A stretch of DNA of 64,000 bases, from the NCBI GenBank assembly GCA_024349245.1, contig JALDNG010000001.1, positions 191,001-255,000 on the forward strand, written 5' to 3'. Below are positions 27,401-40,300 of the stretch, piece after piece (the first letter of the stretch is position 1; every line of letters begins with the position of its first letter). A program made the translations under genes and the position numbers. The stretch comes from Neodontobutis hainanensis. Its lineage: Eukaryota; Chordata; Actinopteri; Gobiiformes; Odontobutidae. The notes beneath the pieces were generated by a model. That model searched no databases. It had not been told where the DNA came from and saw nothing but the letters and a program-made list of their open reading frames with translations.

Positions 27401-28289
27401 TACCTGAACAGATCTTTGCTGGTAATGGATCTGTGTGACGGTTGACTGGGTGGAGGAAGAAGCAAACTCGTGGCTCTCGAACTGTCTCTTTACACTGGCG
27501 AGGCCACCAGGCAGCGAGCAAGCCTCTGACTCATCCATTATCTATTGGCAGAAACATAACATGAAAAGGGTATTACACATAAATATTCACAGTAGATTTA
27601 CTATTGATTGAAAATAAGGTATAACTTTAAGTCAAGGCGGGATTTGTTGTAGCGTCACATGGGTTAGGTACTTTCCTTAGCGTCCTCTAGATGGCAAAAC
27701 AAACAACACTTGCTGTGGGGTAAACAGGGCAGTATACAGTATGTTAACTTTTAGTTTTCTTATAATTAAACCAATGTTTTTAGCATTTTACTTTTACATG
27801 TTTTGACTAAATGTACACATTGGTCTGATTATAAGAATACTAAAGGGTAAGTTTTGTGGAAGACCAAATACATTTTTTGAATTAGGGCAGTATATGTTTT
27901 GGATCCATATAATGTTTGCAGTAAAAAAACACATATCATTACTTTTTTATTTTAATTAATTTATTTTTATTTTTATTATATTATTTGTAGCCTGCCAAAG
28001 GCAGGAAAAACATATTTGCTCCAACTGATTTTATTGTGTGCCTATGCAAGAAAACATTAAAAGTGAAATAAAGAAAGTGACAGAGAGAAGGACTGTGTAA
28101 ATCCTATTAGAATGGAAAACATACTCTTTCCTTTATGAGCTCTGGTAGAGAATTTACAATGACTCTTTGATACAATAATCTCCTTTTGGGATTGTCAATT
28201 ACTTTCCTAATAAAACATTTATAAGTAGGTGAATATATAGCTTCTGGGAATCTGCAATATATATGAGCATTTCTAGCTGTGCGTGTGTG

Positions 28290-28357
<68 letters not shown>

Positions 28358-31300
28358 ACTGAACACAAGCTGCTGTCACCTTTTCTCTCCCATGCAAATG
28401 AAGGGCACAGCGCAATTTGCAATTTAAGGCAGTGGATTTTAGGTCAGTGACATTTCATGGTACGTTGCAAAGCTATCAATATTTTACAACTTCTGTACAA
28501 TGGCTCTAGAGACACTGTCATCATCTCTTATTTAGTGCCAAATACACTTAGAGCAGGTTAGAATGTACTGGAATATGTAAGTCCAGCATGATATTTTTAA
28601 ACATCCCGTGTGTTGACATGCAGACAACAGCTGAAGGAAAAGAAAATTCTCCTTACAGCCACTGTCTGGCAACCAGCGGCATAAAATATGTTTTTAAAGC
28701 TAAAAGAGACTCACTTATGAGGGCTTTAAATGTGCGCCTGAAACTATTTAAGTTCTGCACTACAATAGTACAAAGGAATTAACAGACATTTTAGATTGGT
28801 ATGACTTTATTACAAACTGAGGCTCACTCAGTGTAAGTATTAGGCTTAAAAACTAGTGTACGCAAGCTGTACCAAGCTGCTGATGATCTTTTGTATATTT
28901 GAGTTAACACAAAATAAGGTGTGACAGTCTTTTGTCATTTGATTGTCTTCTGTTAACTTTTCACTTTATTTCCACTTATTTGTTACAGAAAGTTAGTCTT
29001 TTTAAATAAAACTGTAAAAATTAACAATTAGAACCAAGCTGAGTGTGGGCTCTGTGAACGGCTCATATCATTGGTTCATTTGTAAAAACACTCTTAAGTA
29101 TATTTTGTCATGCAGCTTTATGAAACTTTCCACTTTCTAGGAAATGGAAAATTTACAATTCAATCCAGGAGTCTCTGTTTGTGTATGTATGTGTTTGCTG
29201 TCTCTGCCCATCTTCACTTCTTACCGCAGCAGAAGTAGGCTCTTTCTTGGACACGGCAGCCTGGTACATGGCCATGCGCTCTTTCACCGACACCGACTCA
29301 GCGTCCTGATCCTCGATGCTGGTGGCCCTGTTCCCCTGACTCAGCCCAACCTCTGAAAGTCCTGACCTGGACCTACTGGTGCTGCCTGCAGCTGGACACA
29401 CAACACAAAATAATACAGTTTATACATTTGTAATAATGGGAACGTGCTTTGTAGTTGCATAGATGTGATTTTTACGTATTTGTTATTCAAGCAGGATATG
29501 TCCAATATTCATTAGAACTTTCCTCCTGAAAATAATCCCACCCACCCACCCACCCACGTTTTAATCACCCACATTATGTTACATACTTAGTTCTCAATAT
29601 ACATGTCGGCACCACATCTTAAATGGTCCCTAAAAGCATCCAATCAGAGTCAGTGACAAATGTTGACATTAAAAGTGGAACCCTCATCAATCACAAACAC
29701 CTCTTTATGATTCTTCATATTGCTAAGGACTTTCCCGTAGTTCGCCAATTAGAGGAGATCATTGATTTTACATTTGAGTTTTCTGTGCTACAAAGCACCA
29801 TTAGGTGAGCGAGAAGGCGCAGCACGCACACCCACACTGGGCCTTTTAGCTCTCGGCAGCTCCTCTCTCTTCCCAGGCAACAACACAGAGGGATAAAAAA
29901 AATCACGAACAGGAATTATTCTCTCTTGTTATGTTCTCATACTGTCACCTTTTGACATTTTGAAATTCACCTTATATTTCTGTGCAATGTGACTCCGATC
30001 TTACTTGGATTATAACAGAGGTCATTATGTGATTGATGTGATTTAAAAAGCTTGCATCTTTTTGCAGCTGTGTGTTAGATGCATAAAAAGCTCCTGTAGG
30101 ATTAGAGGCAGCTTCATTTTGACATTCTACCATGTAAACAGCACACAGTAGTTTATCTATACAAAGCTGCCGTATGACAGACCTTTTATCAAAATAAGCC
30201 ATCAATCACCTAGATGCAGGTAGGATGGTATATAAGCATGGAATCTCACATGAGTCATGCAGTGCCAAGGAATCTAATTCAGATGCCATGTGACAACAGC
30301 TCAGCTTTTAGCTTTGTAACATAGAAGCTGTCAGAAAAAGCTGCATCTGAAAATAAACAGGGTTTTTACCCACTGCATCCTATAAATATAGGTCAGAAAT
30401 CCTACACCTGAGGCTGCTGTGGTGTAACCTCATGCCAGTTTGATGACAGAACACAAGGATAATGCCTTCATTTATCACCACAGATAAACGTTCACGTCAT
30501 GGTCTGGGGCCGCCAGACAGCCACAGACGTACACTATTGACGACCGTGAGCGCTTCGAATAACTCTGGCTTCATACAAAGTATGCAAACCATGTATGCAA
30601 AGCTGCCATAGCATGTAGGTGAGATAACCAGGCTCCAGAGTGGAATGGACTAGAGAGAAAAAATAAACTGTGTCTTTTTATAAACCATCTCTGTCTGCAG
30701 AGTCATGTTCCTCGGTAACAGAGAGCTTTATAGAAGTTGACGTGAAATGAGGTAAATTAAACACTTGCAAATCAGAGCATTTTAGTTTTAAAAGGTTAGT
30801 TCAAACTTAGTATGAGCATTTAATTAGCATTCTCATCAGTGACTGTGAACAAAATGAATAAAGGCCAAGTCTCTGTTTACAATTATATTAATATGAGTAA
30901 AAATGTTTTAGAGCCATAGCTTTAAATAAAGATTATAGTCTTGTCGTTGAATAGTAAAATAGGGGCTTCTTATCTTGTCAATGCCACAAGTGAAGGCCAC
31001 AAGGGGTACGTCATGGGAAGACGCCATGCTGCTGCCGGTATGCACAACTTAGTGTCTATATTGAGCTGAGGCCCGGGCCAGTGACCTCCCTGTCAGTGGC
31101 TCCAAGCCGCTGCCTGTGCTCCAGCCATCAGTGGTGAGGTCCTGCTTTGCTACCACACTACAGGCTGTTTGTGTAGGGGACAGGAATAGTGTGTCGGGAA
31201 GTGAAAAAGAACAAGAGAGTAATTTAAGTGCTGGTTGTGTAGCTCAGAACAAAATCACAGCCCCTGGATTGGGACGTCCCCTAATCACAGAAGTGTCACT

Positions 31301-34300
31301 GCCTTTTCCTCACAACAGAAACCTTAAGCAACCCAATTTTCTGTTCAGTACTTACTGGCCAAAGCGTTTGGCTGCCGCAGGTTTGACATGAGAAGCAAAA
31401 AACAGCAACACTAATTGAAATGTCAGCCATGGAGGCCAATTTCTTCCTCAGCAATGAAAGCAAAACAGACACAATAATTGAGCTGTCAAATCTATCAAAA
31501 TAACTTATCCACTATACATGGAGAAAGAATTGCCCTTCAGTGCTTCCTTGCGCTAGGCTAAGCACTTTGTCTGAAAATTTGCTATGCGTTCAAATTATTC
31601 CAGATCATATTGCTGCAGGTTATGTCTGGTGAAAGGAAACAGGAAGAGCCCATGCATGTTTTATGACAAGGTCCAAATCCTAATGGAATCATAGAAATGC
31701 ACTGCAATATCACATCTCATCCTTTTTAAACACCTGCTTCAGCACAATACAGCCCTATCCACTTCAACTTATTTCTGATTTTACAGCCAAGATTTCTTCT
31801 GTCTTCTCTGCCGGGGAACATCAAACCAATTCATTATCAACTAAAATGTCATCAAACGTTTCCAATCTGTCTCTTTCCACTTCTGCTTTCGTGAAAAAAC
31901 ACCTTCCGTTGATAGAAATGCAACAAAAGTCAACCTTGAAATACTGATAATCCACATATTGTAAGTAGCTTACCTTTTATTACCGCGTACACACTGGTTG
32001 CCCTTGTCAAGTCAAAACACAATAGATCCAACACAAAAAAAAAAAAAAAAAAAAAAAAAAAGGCCTTGAGGCTAAGGTAGCCTTTCTTAAACCCAATGCC
32101 GATAAGTGACACCGGGCAGAGACGGACAGTGAGGCTTGGAGACCAGCTCCAGCAGTGCGCTCCACAGCTTAGTGAGGCCTAGGAATCCAGTGACAGCTGA
32201 TTTTATTTTAGAATCCCCCCTTCGTAAAAAGACAGGATGCACTTAGGGGAGAGGCGAGCTAGATGTGGGCTGGCTTTTTTAGTAGCATGTATTAAGGTAC
32301 AAACATGCCCTTAACCTTATGTCAGAGTAGTCTAAAGGACTTTGATGACACGTACTGTGAACTGGGAAACAGACTCTGGGTACACCTTTAGTTTCAGAGA
32401 CCTGGGAAACATTTGGTATTTGGAATAAGTGCTTGTTAGTATTGTAAATATCATGGCCTTTTATTAGTCAGTGCGTATACTCAATAGGTTTATTACACGT
32501 GGCTCCTTAGACAACATACACACAAAACAGCAGGCTCGTTTTGAAGAGCCTCACAAAAATGTCAGTGGAAATAAAGTATTTATTAAGTCGTACTAAAACT
32601 GTCCACCTGATAGGAAGTCTTTGGAATTGTGTTCCTGGTTTATTTTGATGAAGGATAAACTTTAATGCTTACAGAATCAGAATTATACACATTCTAATAT
32701 AAAGGATAGATGGAGGGTCTATTAAGATAGAGCCCAGATTTTATGACAAATAATGTCATTTTGAAATAGTGTGGGGTGAAATTTCTCAATGTATCCCCTC
32801 GGGTAAAGAGTAATCAGTTTAGTCAGATTCTTTTTTCTCGGTTATAGCTGGTGGCAGGTTGTGCACATTCTCCTATTAGATTCTTCAAACTATGGATGTT
32901 TAACTCCAGTCTGCAGTGTGCCTCTAAAAAAAGACTAGACTGCTGATATACTTTATCTGCCTTGTGCTGCCTCCCTTGGAGTAGTTACTGAAATAATGAT
33001 TTATGAGCTGAACATAGCTTACTGGTAGCATTTTTTTAAACAAGAAATGTAAAGATCCTTTCTTTGCTAGAAAAGCCTGCCTTCTACTAAAAATAAGGGT
33101 CACAACGTTTTGAGCCCTTACAGACCCAGAGATTGTCGGTGAGATTCCGTGCCTAATTCAAAGTGCCAATAAATGAATTGATAAAAGGTTATTGTTGCTT
33201 TTTTTTTGTCCTTCAGGCCTTGTTAAAGGTCTTCATATTAACAACTGACCCCAGTTTATTGTTTATTTTATCTGTATCACTCACTATTTTTACCTGCTTT
33301 TTCATGGTAGAACAGAGTATCCCTTCAGGGTTAATGTATGCTTTTTGGTCCTATATGATACAATGCAAACATTTATGTTTATCTCACATGTGAAAGACAA
33401 GGTAGCCTCTGAGAAGCCACCCCATAAGCTGCCGTTGGCATCGCATTGACGAGAAAAAGCCAGGGTTATCGGGGCTGGTGGAGAAGCTGCACTCTGCTGA
33501 TAATCCTGCTGAAATTGCACATGGATTTCCTGTTCCTGAAGTGGAAAATAAACATACCCAGATAGAATACATAATGAAGGGCCTGAGAATATCACAGAAC
33601 CGAGAGTGTGTCCATTTTCATATGAGAAATTTATACTGATAAAACCTGGCTGTGATTAGTCTCATTGATCTACTTAATAAGTTGCTCAACTGTTGCTGTT
33701 TTACTGATCAATGCTTGCTGCTGACCTGATGAGAAAACCTGTAAAATAATGTTTCTCTGTTCTAACTTAAAACAAACCGGGTTGGAACTTCCCTTCATTT
33801 ATTATGTTTTAAACAAAAAACATAACAAGTCTGAGAGGCTAAAGATAACACTATATAAAGAAAAGAGTTTGAGTGGTGCAGGTGAAATATCAAATATCAC
33901 GTGTGTAATCAAGAACTGTTCAGTCATCAAGGTAAAGAAAAACATTACCTTTAAATGTCAAGGACCTCAAACCATATTTGCTTCAAAAGTTTCCACTTAA
34001 AAAAAAAAACTATTCAGGTCCCTTTTTTCTGTGAAAGCCACAACGATAATCAAAAGTGACACTGACAGTTAGACAAACCTCCTTAGGATATAGAAATCCA
34101 CTTTTGGCAGACTAATCACAGAGAAAATTCTTAAAACAATAAAAAGCACTTGGCAAATTCAGTTCCAACTGGCAACATTTACACACTTTATACATTCTCC
34201 TGAGGTGTCTGTGTCTGACAAGGTTTATTAGCCAGAAAGTAATACGAAAATAAACAACTTTTAACATACAAATTCAACAGCAACAATGACAGTGAAACGA

Positions 34301-37300
34301 GAGAGATACATGTAAACAAAGTGGACTATTTAAAAAGCAGCACAGAGATTTAGGAGAGAGCTTTGCATCTGCTTAAAGTTGCATTCAATGCTTTATTTAA
34401 GCGCAGCGGCTTTGTGAAAGAAGCAACCCCCAGCCACCATTGTCAGTCACTCGACCTGGCAGATTACTTGCCATTGTCACTGCCGTCTTGTCAGCTAAGA
34501 CAAAAGCCATCGCTCAATCAGAAGGCTTCTATTTTAAACTCGACGTACAGAAACGTAGAGCAACAGGACATCCTAGCTGATCTTAAGTTGACATATCTCA
34601 GTGTGGATATGTTGAGTGTGAGCCGGCATGGCTGGCCTTGTTTAAGATAGATGCATGCAAGTTTCTTTAACAGCTTGAGAGTGCTTCAATCACTTGGGAT
34701 TCCTCACCATCACCACCTGGCTATTTGTCTTCCACTCTAAACTGAAAGGCCGATACGTGACGACAAACAAAGTTAACTTGCACCGGGCACCGCAAGCTCC
34801 ATCTGTGTACACTGCTATCAGTTAACTGGAGGTAGCCACCACAGCACAGCACAGCACTATCACAGTAATAGAAGCGCAGTATCTAGCAAGGCCCAGCTTC
34901 CCATTAAAAAGCTGCCAGGGAGGCCACCTTATCGGGCAATGAACAATCTAGTTTTCAGAACTGCTTTGAGCCAAATGTTTATCTCAGAGAACAAATGGGA
35001 CACCACATTGAATTATCCTGCAGCTTGTTTGTTTAACACGCCACTGATGCAACCATGAGAATAGTGCTGTAGTCATGTGCCATAATACAGCTAAAAATAT
35101 CTTTGACAACATGTGTAAGAAATTACTCACAAACAGTAGTGTCCTGTGCTGAAGCCATAGCGCAGTCTGTTGATCGATCAGCGTCTGAGTGCCCACTGGA
35201 TGTCCCTTTTCTCGATGCGTGAGGAGTTTCCTGTTCAGAGAAAGAGTGCTATCAGAGGAAACACCTTTGCTTTTTTTACAGAAGATGGACAAACTACACT
35301 GTATGAAAATCCCAAGAGGCTTGTACACACCCACTTAGCCACATAAACAGCACACACACCCGAAGCATGCAAAACAATACAGTCAACCATCTGGCGTCCA
35401 CCACTGAAGTCTAGAGAAATTCTGATGTTTACTCTGCACACAGAAACCCAAACATCTGTGGGGAGATGACCTTGAGCACAATCAGAACAGAAGGCTTTGA
35501 CTGAAAAGTTAGCAAACAGGACTTAGTTGAATTTTAACAGAGCCACCTCAGCTGTGACGAAAAGGTGTTTCTTGAGTGATAAAAGGTGCAACGGTGGGGA
35601 AATGGCATGTCCTCAGTGAATACAGTTTTGTCTTTGTCCCCTGGAAGCATTTTGTCAAAAAGTCTGTCAGTGCAACACGCCTATTCAGTTGCAAATCATC
35701 CCTACAGGGAACAAACACACCTGTGTCTGAGTGTGTGCAAATGTATGGGTGTGTTTTTTTTTTCATTTGCAAATCAAATGTATTCCCCATAGCGTTCTTT
35801 GAACAGCTTCTTGCTAAGCGCCAGTGTACAGCGACAACAAACACTCACACGGGAAAAGCATGCACACATACAGACAAACCTGCAGCCCCCATCTCTCTCC
35901 TCAAGGTGTAAAGCATCATTTAAAGAAATTGCTGAAGGACAAAACATTGTCCTCAAAAATCCCATTCAACAAATCCCTGACAGACACACATGGTCATTTG
36001 CATAGCTTGCTACAGTGGAAGGAACATATGTACCGACCAGTGCAGTCATATTTTTCTCCTTCCTGTCACTGTCATTCTCTCTAGTCGAAGCAGCTTTCAC
36101 ATCGAATCATGCTCAAATCATTGAGCTGCAAATACCTTAAACACAGACAAAACCAAAGCTAACCACTGCTTCACACAGCCGCATGTTGTGGTATTTTGGC
36201 TACATGATGGTGTTAGAATGCTAAGCGGATAATTAAGTGCATGGCTGCTATGTGAAGACTGCAGCTATAGTGTTTAGTGTAGTTCTTAAAAATAAATTAA
36301 CCACACACTATTTTCTGTTATCATTTCTATGTCTTGGAAGATAAGTGCTGTAGTTGGCACAAAAGAAAAGCAACTAACAGAGCCAATAACAGGTGTGAGT
36401 AAACAAAGTTACAAAAAAAATACATTAAGCTGGAAAATGGCCTTGAATTGTAAATGGTGTTGGCTTAAAAAAAGCAAACAAAATTTCCCAGACAGTTAAG
36501 AGAATTGATGAATTGTCAAGAGCAACAACAGCTCAACAAACATATGGTACAAACAAACACAATGAATGCAAAGCTTAAAGGTGCAATGGTAGGATTTAGT
36601 ATTTTAGTGTTGGGGTTAAAATCTCTGTCTCTTAGCCTTAGCTGGCATATTTAGCTTTTCTGATGCAGAAGTAAAGCTGCTATCACTCTGTAACCTAAAC
36701 GTTTAGCAGAAAAATTGTTGTTCATTACTGTCAGTCCTCCTTACTGTGTACTTCAGTCTCAACCGAGCCCACTGGCAAGTGTGGGTAGTGCATTGACTAA
36801 CAGCACCTCACTTCAAAAAATATTTATTAAAATGTATTTCACTGAATGGATCATAAACAAGGCCTGAAAGTATATTATGTTACAAATAGATCTTGCACAG
36901 CACGACAACAGCACGACATCTCATGCAACAATCACAGAGTGTTGTGTAGTTTTGAGTCAGTGCCATATGTTCTCTTTGGCGCCGGATTTAACAGAAGAAG
37001 GAGGCAGAAGGGAAGGGTCTGAGGCGGTGATGGGGTCTCTGCATATCTTTAGAGACTGACACTTTGGCACCGTCTACTTTCATACTGATTCCTATTAGTG
37101 AAGAAAGAAATTACTGTGGCAAGAAAGGCCTAAGCTGGGACTCCACTTTTTTACACTGATTGTCTCATGTCAGCTGTTGACATTTTGCTCCTGTAACAAG
37201 CAGTGCTCCTACTGGTAGGACTTTAATGACATGCTGTGCATATGAAGGTCTCAGAGGAGAGCTGTCCACCTTCAACTTTTCAAGTATTTACAAGTGTCCT

Positions 37301-40300
37301 CTCTGTCCCTTACCGTGCCATCCTGTTTTAAAATGTCAGCCTTAATAAGTCAATTAGTCCACACTCTTTGCCAAGCTTTTTTTCTCGAGTCAATGTGTCA
37401 AACTAGGCCAGATACTGTCAGTGGAAAGAATATGTGCCTATAATAGACGTGCATAGAGTAATTTAGCAAAGTACAGTCAATATGGAATCATTAGTTTTAC
37501 TAAGTGGTAACGGAACAACACAGAAACTTCTATTTTTTAATGCATTTGAACAATTGCATGTAACACTCAAGCTGGAACTACGATCATTCTTCAGATGTAT
37601 ACATCTGAAGGACGTTGGTATTTTTAGCTGCATGTTGTTGTGTTTGTCATCCTGTCATTTTTAAAGGTTACAGTCATCTTTTAAAAGTGCATATGCTTTT
37701 GAATTTTGAGCCAATAACCACACTTAGATCAGATCATTTATTATAACAGACTAGGATCCTGACAGCCTGAAAATGAAATGGTTTCAGGTGTTCTTTGCCA
37801 CAGTCAACGTGGTCCGGTCTCTATTTGATCTTTTAAGACTTTTAATCAAACCTCAGTCTTTTGAAGCTAATTTAGGGTGCAAAATGGTTTTAGTTTATCA
37901 TTACTTTACCCCAGGTCACTCAGATAATGCAACATTCTGGCTTATGTAAGCTGATTGTTTTACTTGTTTTAGTTACTTTTAACACCCAAAAGCACAAAAA
38001 GTCTTTCCTAATTAGTGCACTCTGTGTGTCCTGTTGGCAATTTAAGAATTAATTCAATGTAATTAAAGTTAATTTAATGCCTCGGGCATTTTGTGGCATG
38101 GTTATTCCCAGAGTAACGTACTTGGAGCTTCTGTTAGGGGAGTAACAGGAACCGTCTGCCAAGAAAAGTCACTCACACATGACTCAGTGTTGGGGTACTT
38201 CAGTTTAAATTACAGGATTCCTTTGTCGGAAAATGTTGTCGACACGACTGAGTCCACACACGCTTACTGACACTGTATTTGCACATAGACTTCAAACACG
38301 TGCGCACGCTCCATCTGACAGCTCTTGGACTGTGTGTGCTTCTGGAGCTGTGAAAGCTGCCTTATGGGTTTGCTGGCATAACATACAAGTGGCTGCTCTC
38401 AAACATGACTCATGAGGCTCTGCAGCAGTAAACAAATCACTGGGACGACCAAAGACACCAGTTGCGACGGATTTGTCTCACGTACTACTCTTAACCTCCT
38501 TCAACGGGGCACCAGTGGACTGGGGTCCACTAAACTGCATCAACTGCTACTATGCAGAAGCACAAATAAAGTTGCTGTAATTTATTTCTATGATAAGCTC
38601 AATTCAAGCCAAAATATCACCTTTACTACAATACTATTTCTTAATGATAATCATAATATTTTTTTACATGAGAACCACCATGTGACACTTCCAAAATTCA
38701 GTGGTGTCTGCAGGTGTTAACCTCTTTTGGGCTGGGTGAAAAAACAGAATGTATAGAATAAGCTCACTTTTAGTGTCATCTTAAAGCTAATTTGTTCATC
38801 ACCTCGTGTTTGTTGGTGTAACACAACAGTGAGCATTGTTCCTTTGAAGGTCATCCCGCGCTTTCAACCCATTCTCCTATTTTCACTTGCTTTCAGTCCA
38901 CTCCTTGGCAGATGCAGTGTTTCTGCTTGTGATTCTTCCGTAGTTGCACAATTTAGTAACAACATGGCCTCATTACAACTTAACAGCAGCATGGAAAGAT
39001 CCACCCACGTCAATATTTTAAGAACTGGTGGGCACAAAAGAGAGTAGAAAGAGAGTGATGTGATGATCCAAAGGCCAAAAAGAAATAGAGGAAATTAGTG
39101 TTATAGTACAACTCAAATGAAATGGGAGTAAGCCTGAAGGGAGGGGAGTTATCAATTTCAGACAATGAAGGAGAATCAGTTTGTAATAGTAACTGCAGTT
39201 TTTTATTGAGGCCGGCGGGTAAAATAATGGATTTACTAAAGGCCAAACACTGAGACAGCTTCTGCAGTAAGAAAGTCGAAGTTGCATTGCCAGGCTGACA
39301 GAGGAAATAGATGATAGAAGTGAAGAAATGATGAAAGAGAAGACAGATGTACACTGAGCCCAAACAAAGCCAGCAGGGATGCACAATTCATATTTATACC
39401 GACAAGCACTCAGACAGATAGAGGTGGCGGCTACAGCAAATGGGATTTTTTCCATTTGAAAACGCCACAGTGCAGAAAGTAGAATGTGGAAAAAGAGACA
39501 TGTGTATTTGGGGTCTGGTCACAAGCACACTTCATTTTCCTCTCTGACACTTAAAACTAAGGAAATGTGTTTTTATCCTATCTCCAGCTAGTGAGAAAGG
39601 TTTTTTGGTGTTTTCACATGATGCAACTTTAAGTCAAGCGTTTTCCCATTGCGGTATTTGTGGTTCTATCCTGTCGAAACTCTCCTCCCTGTGTTGACTG
39701 ACAAAGAGCGGCTTTAACTCGCTCTTCTTTTGAGAAGGCGGTTTCATAGAGCGTGGTAAATGTGAGGGCAAACATTTTAAATAATAGAGTTTTAATTGAG
39801 ATTGTGACATAAGAGGCTGAGGTGCAAAGACATCAATTCACCCAGTGGCTGACACTTGTCGCCAGCAGATCAAAATGTCAGAAGCAGGTAGAGTTAAAAT
39901 AAGCCTTGTGTGTATCCAGGGAAGATGTCCGCCTCACATACCTGAGTGCTTGATCACCGGACATCAACACCTGAGAGCTGCCCGGTGTGACTGCAGCTGT
40001 TCACTGCCAGCCACTAACAGCCTCACTGTTGAAGGTTAGGGCTGAATCTGCTGCTATTTCTGACATTATTAGGACTGCTCATGGGACAACTTTAGAACAG
40101 AACGCACACTGATGGTGCCATGTAGCAGCACATCAATATTTATCTCTACTTTCAGGAAGTGAAAGGAACAATATTATACACTAATGAATTTACAAGGTGC
40201 CTCTGTTAATTTATTACGGTGTTTTTAACAATTTACAGAGACGGTCAGGCAATCTAGAAAATTATCTACATGAAAACATACCTATTTAAATCTTAATAAG

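Larger units (their letters stand above)
29392..35130 (-). other. xirp2: xirp2 intron (5.7 kb)
   Basis: No other convincing exon was found. It contains a poly(A) run of 27 bases at 32035-32061, a consensus MEF2 box at 33087-33096, and one splice-flanked open segment (33388-33535) judged non-coding. The rest is AT-rich intron sequence without recognisable genes. Confidence 0.6.

Noticed and set aside
27677..27696. CTCF-like TTAGCGTCCTCTAGATGGCA
   Set aside because: The halves resemble the matrix, but the core has one extra base, so alignment to CCASYAGRKGGCRS fails.
28107..28415. Open frame with a long Thr-His repeat
   Set aside because: Translation of the (GT)n microsatellite.
33388..33535. 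Second splice-flanked open segment with phase 0 in and phase 1 out in a xirp2 intron
   Set aside because: It fits the same gap as 35131-35230 and has a good acceptor, but its donor is weaker and the two cannot be used together. The encoded residues look less like a linker (hydrophobic, Cys and Trp present). It could still be a mutually exclusive exon.
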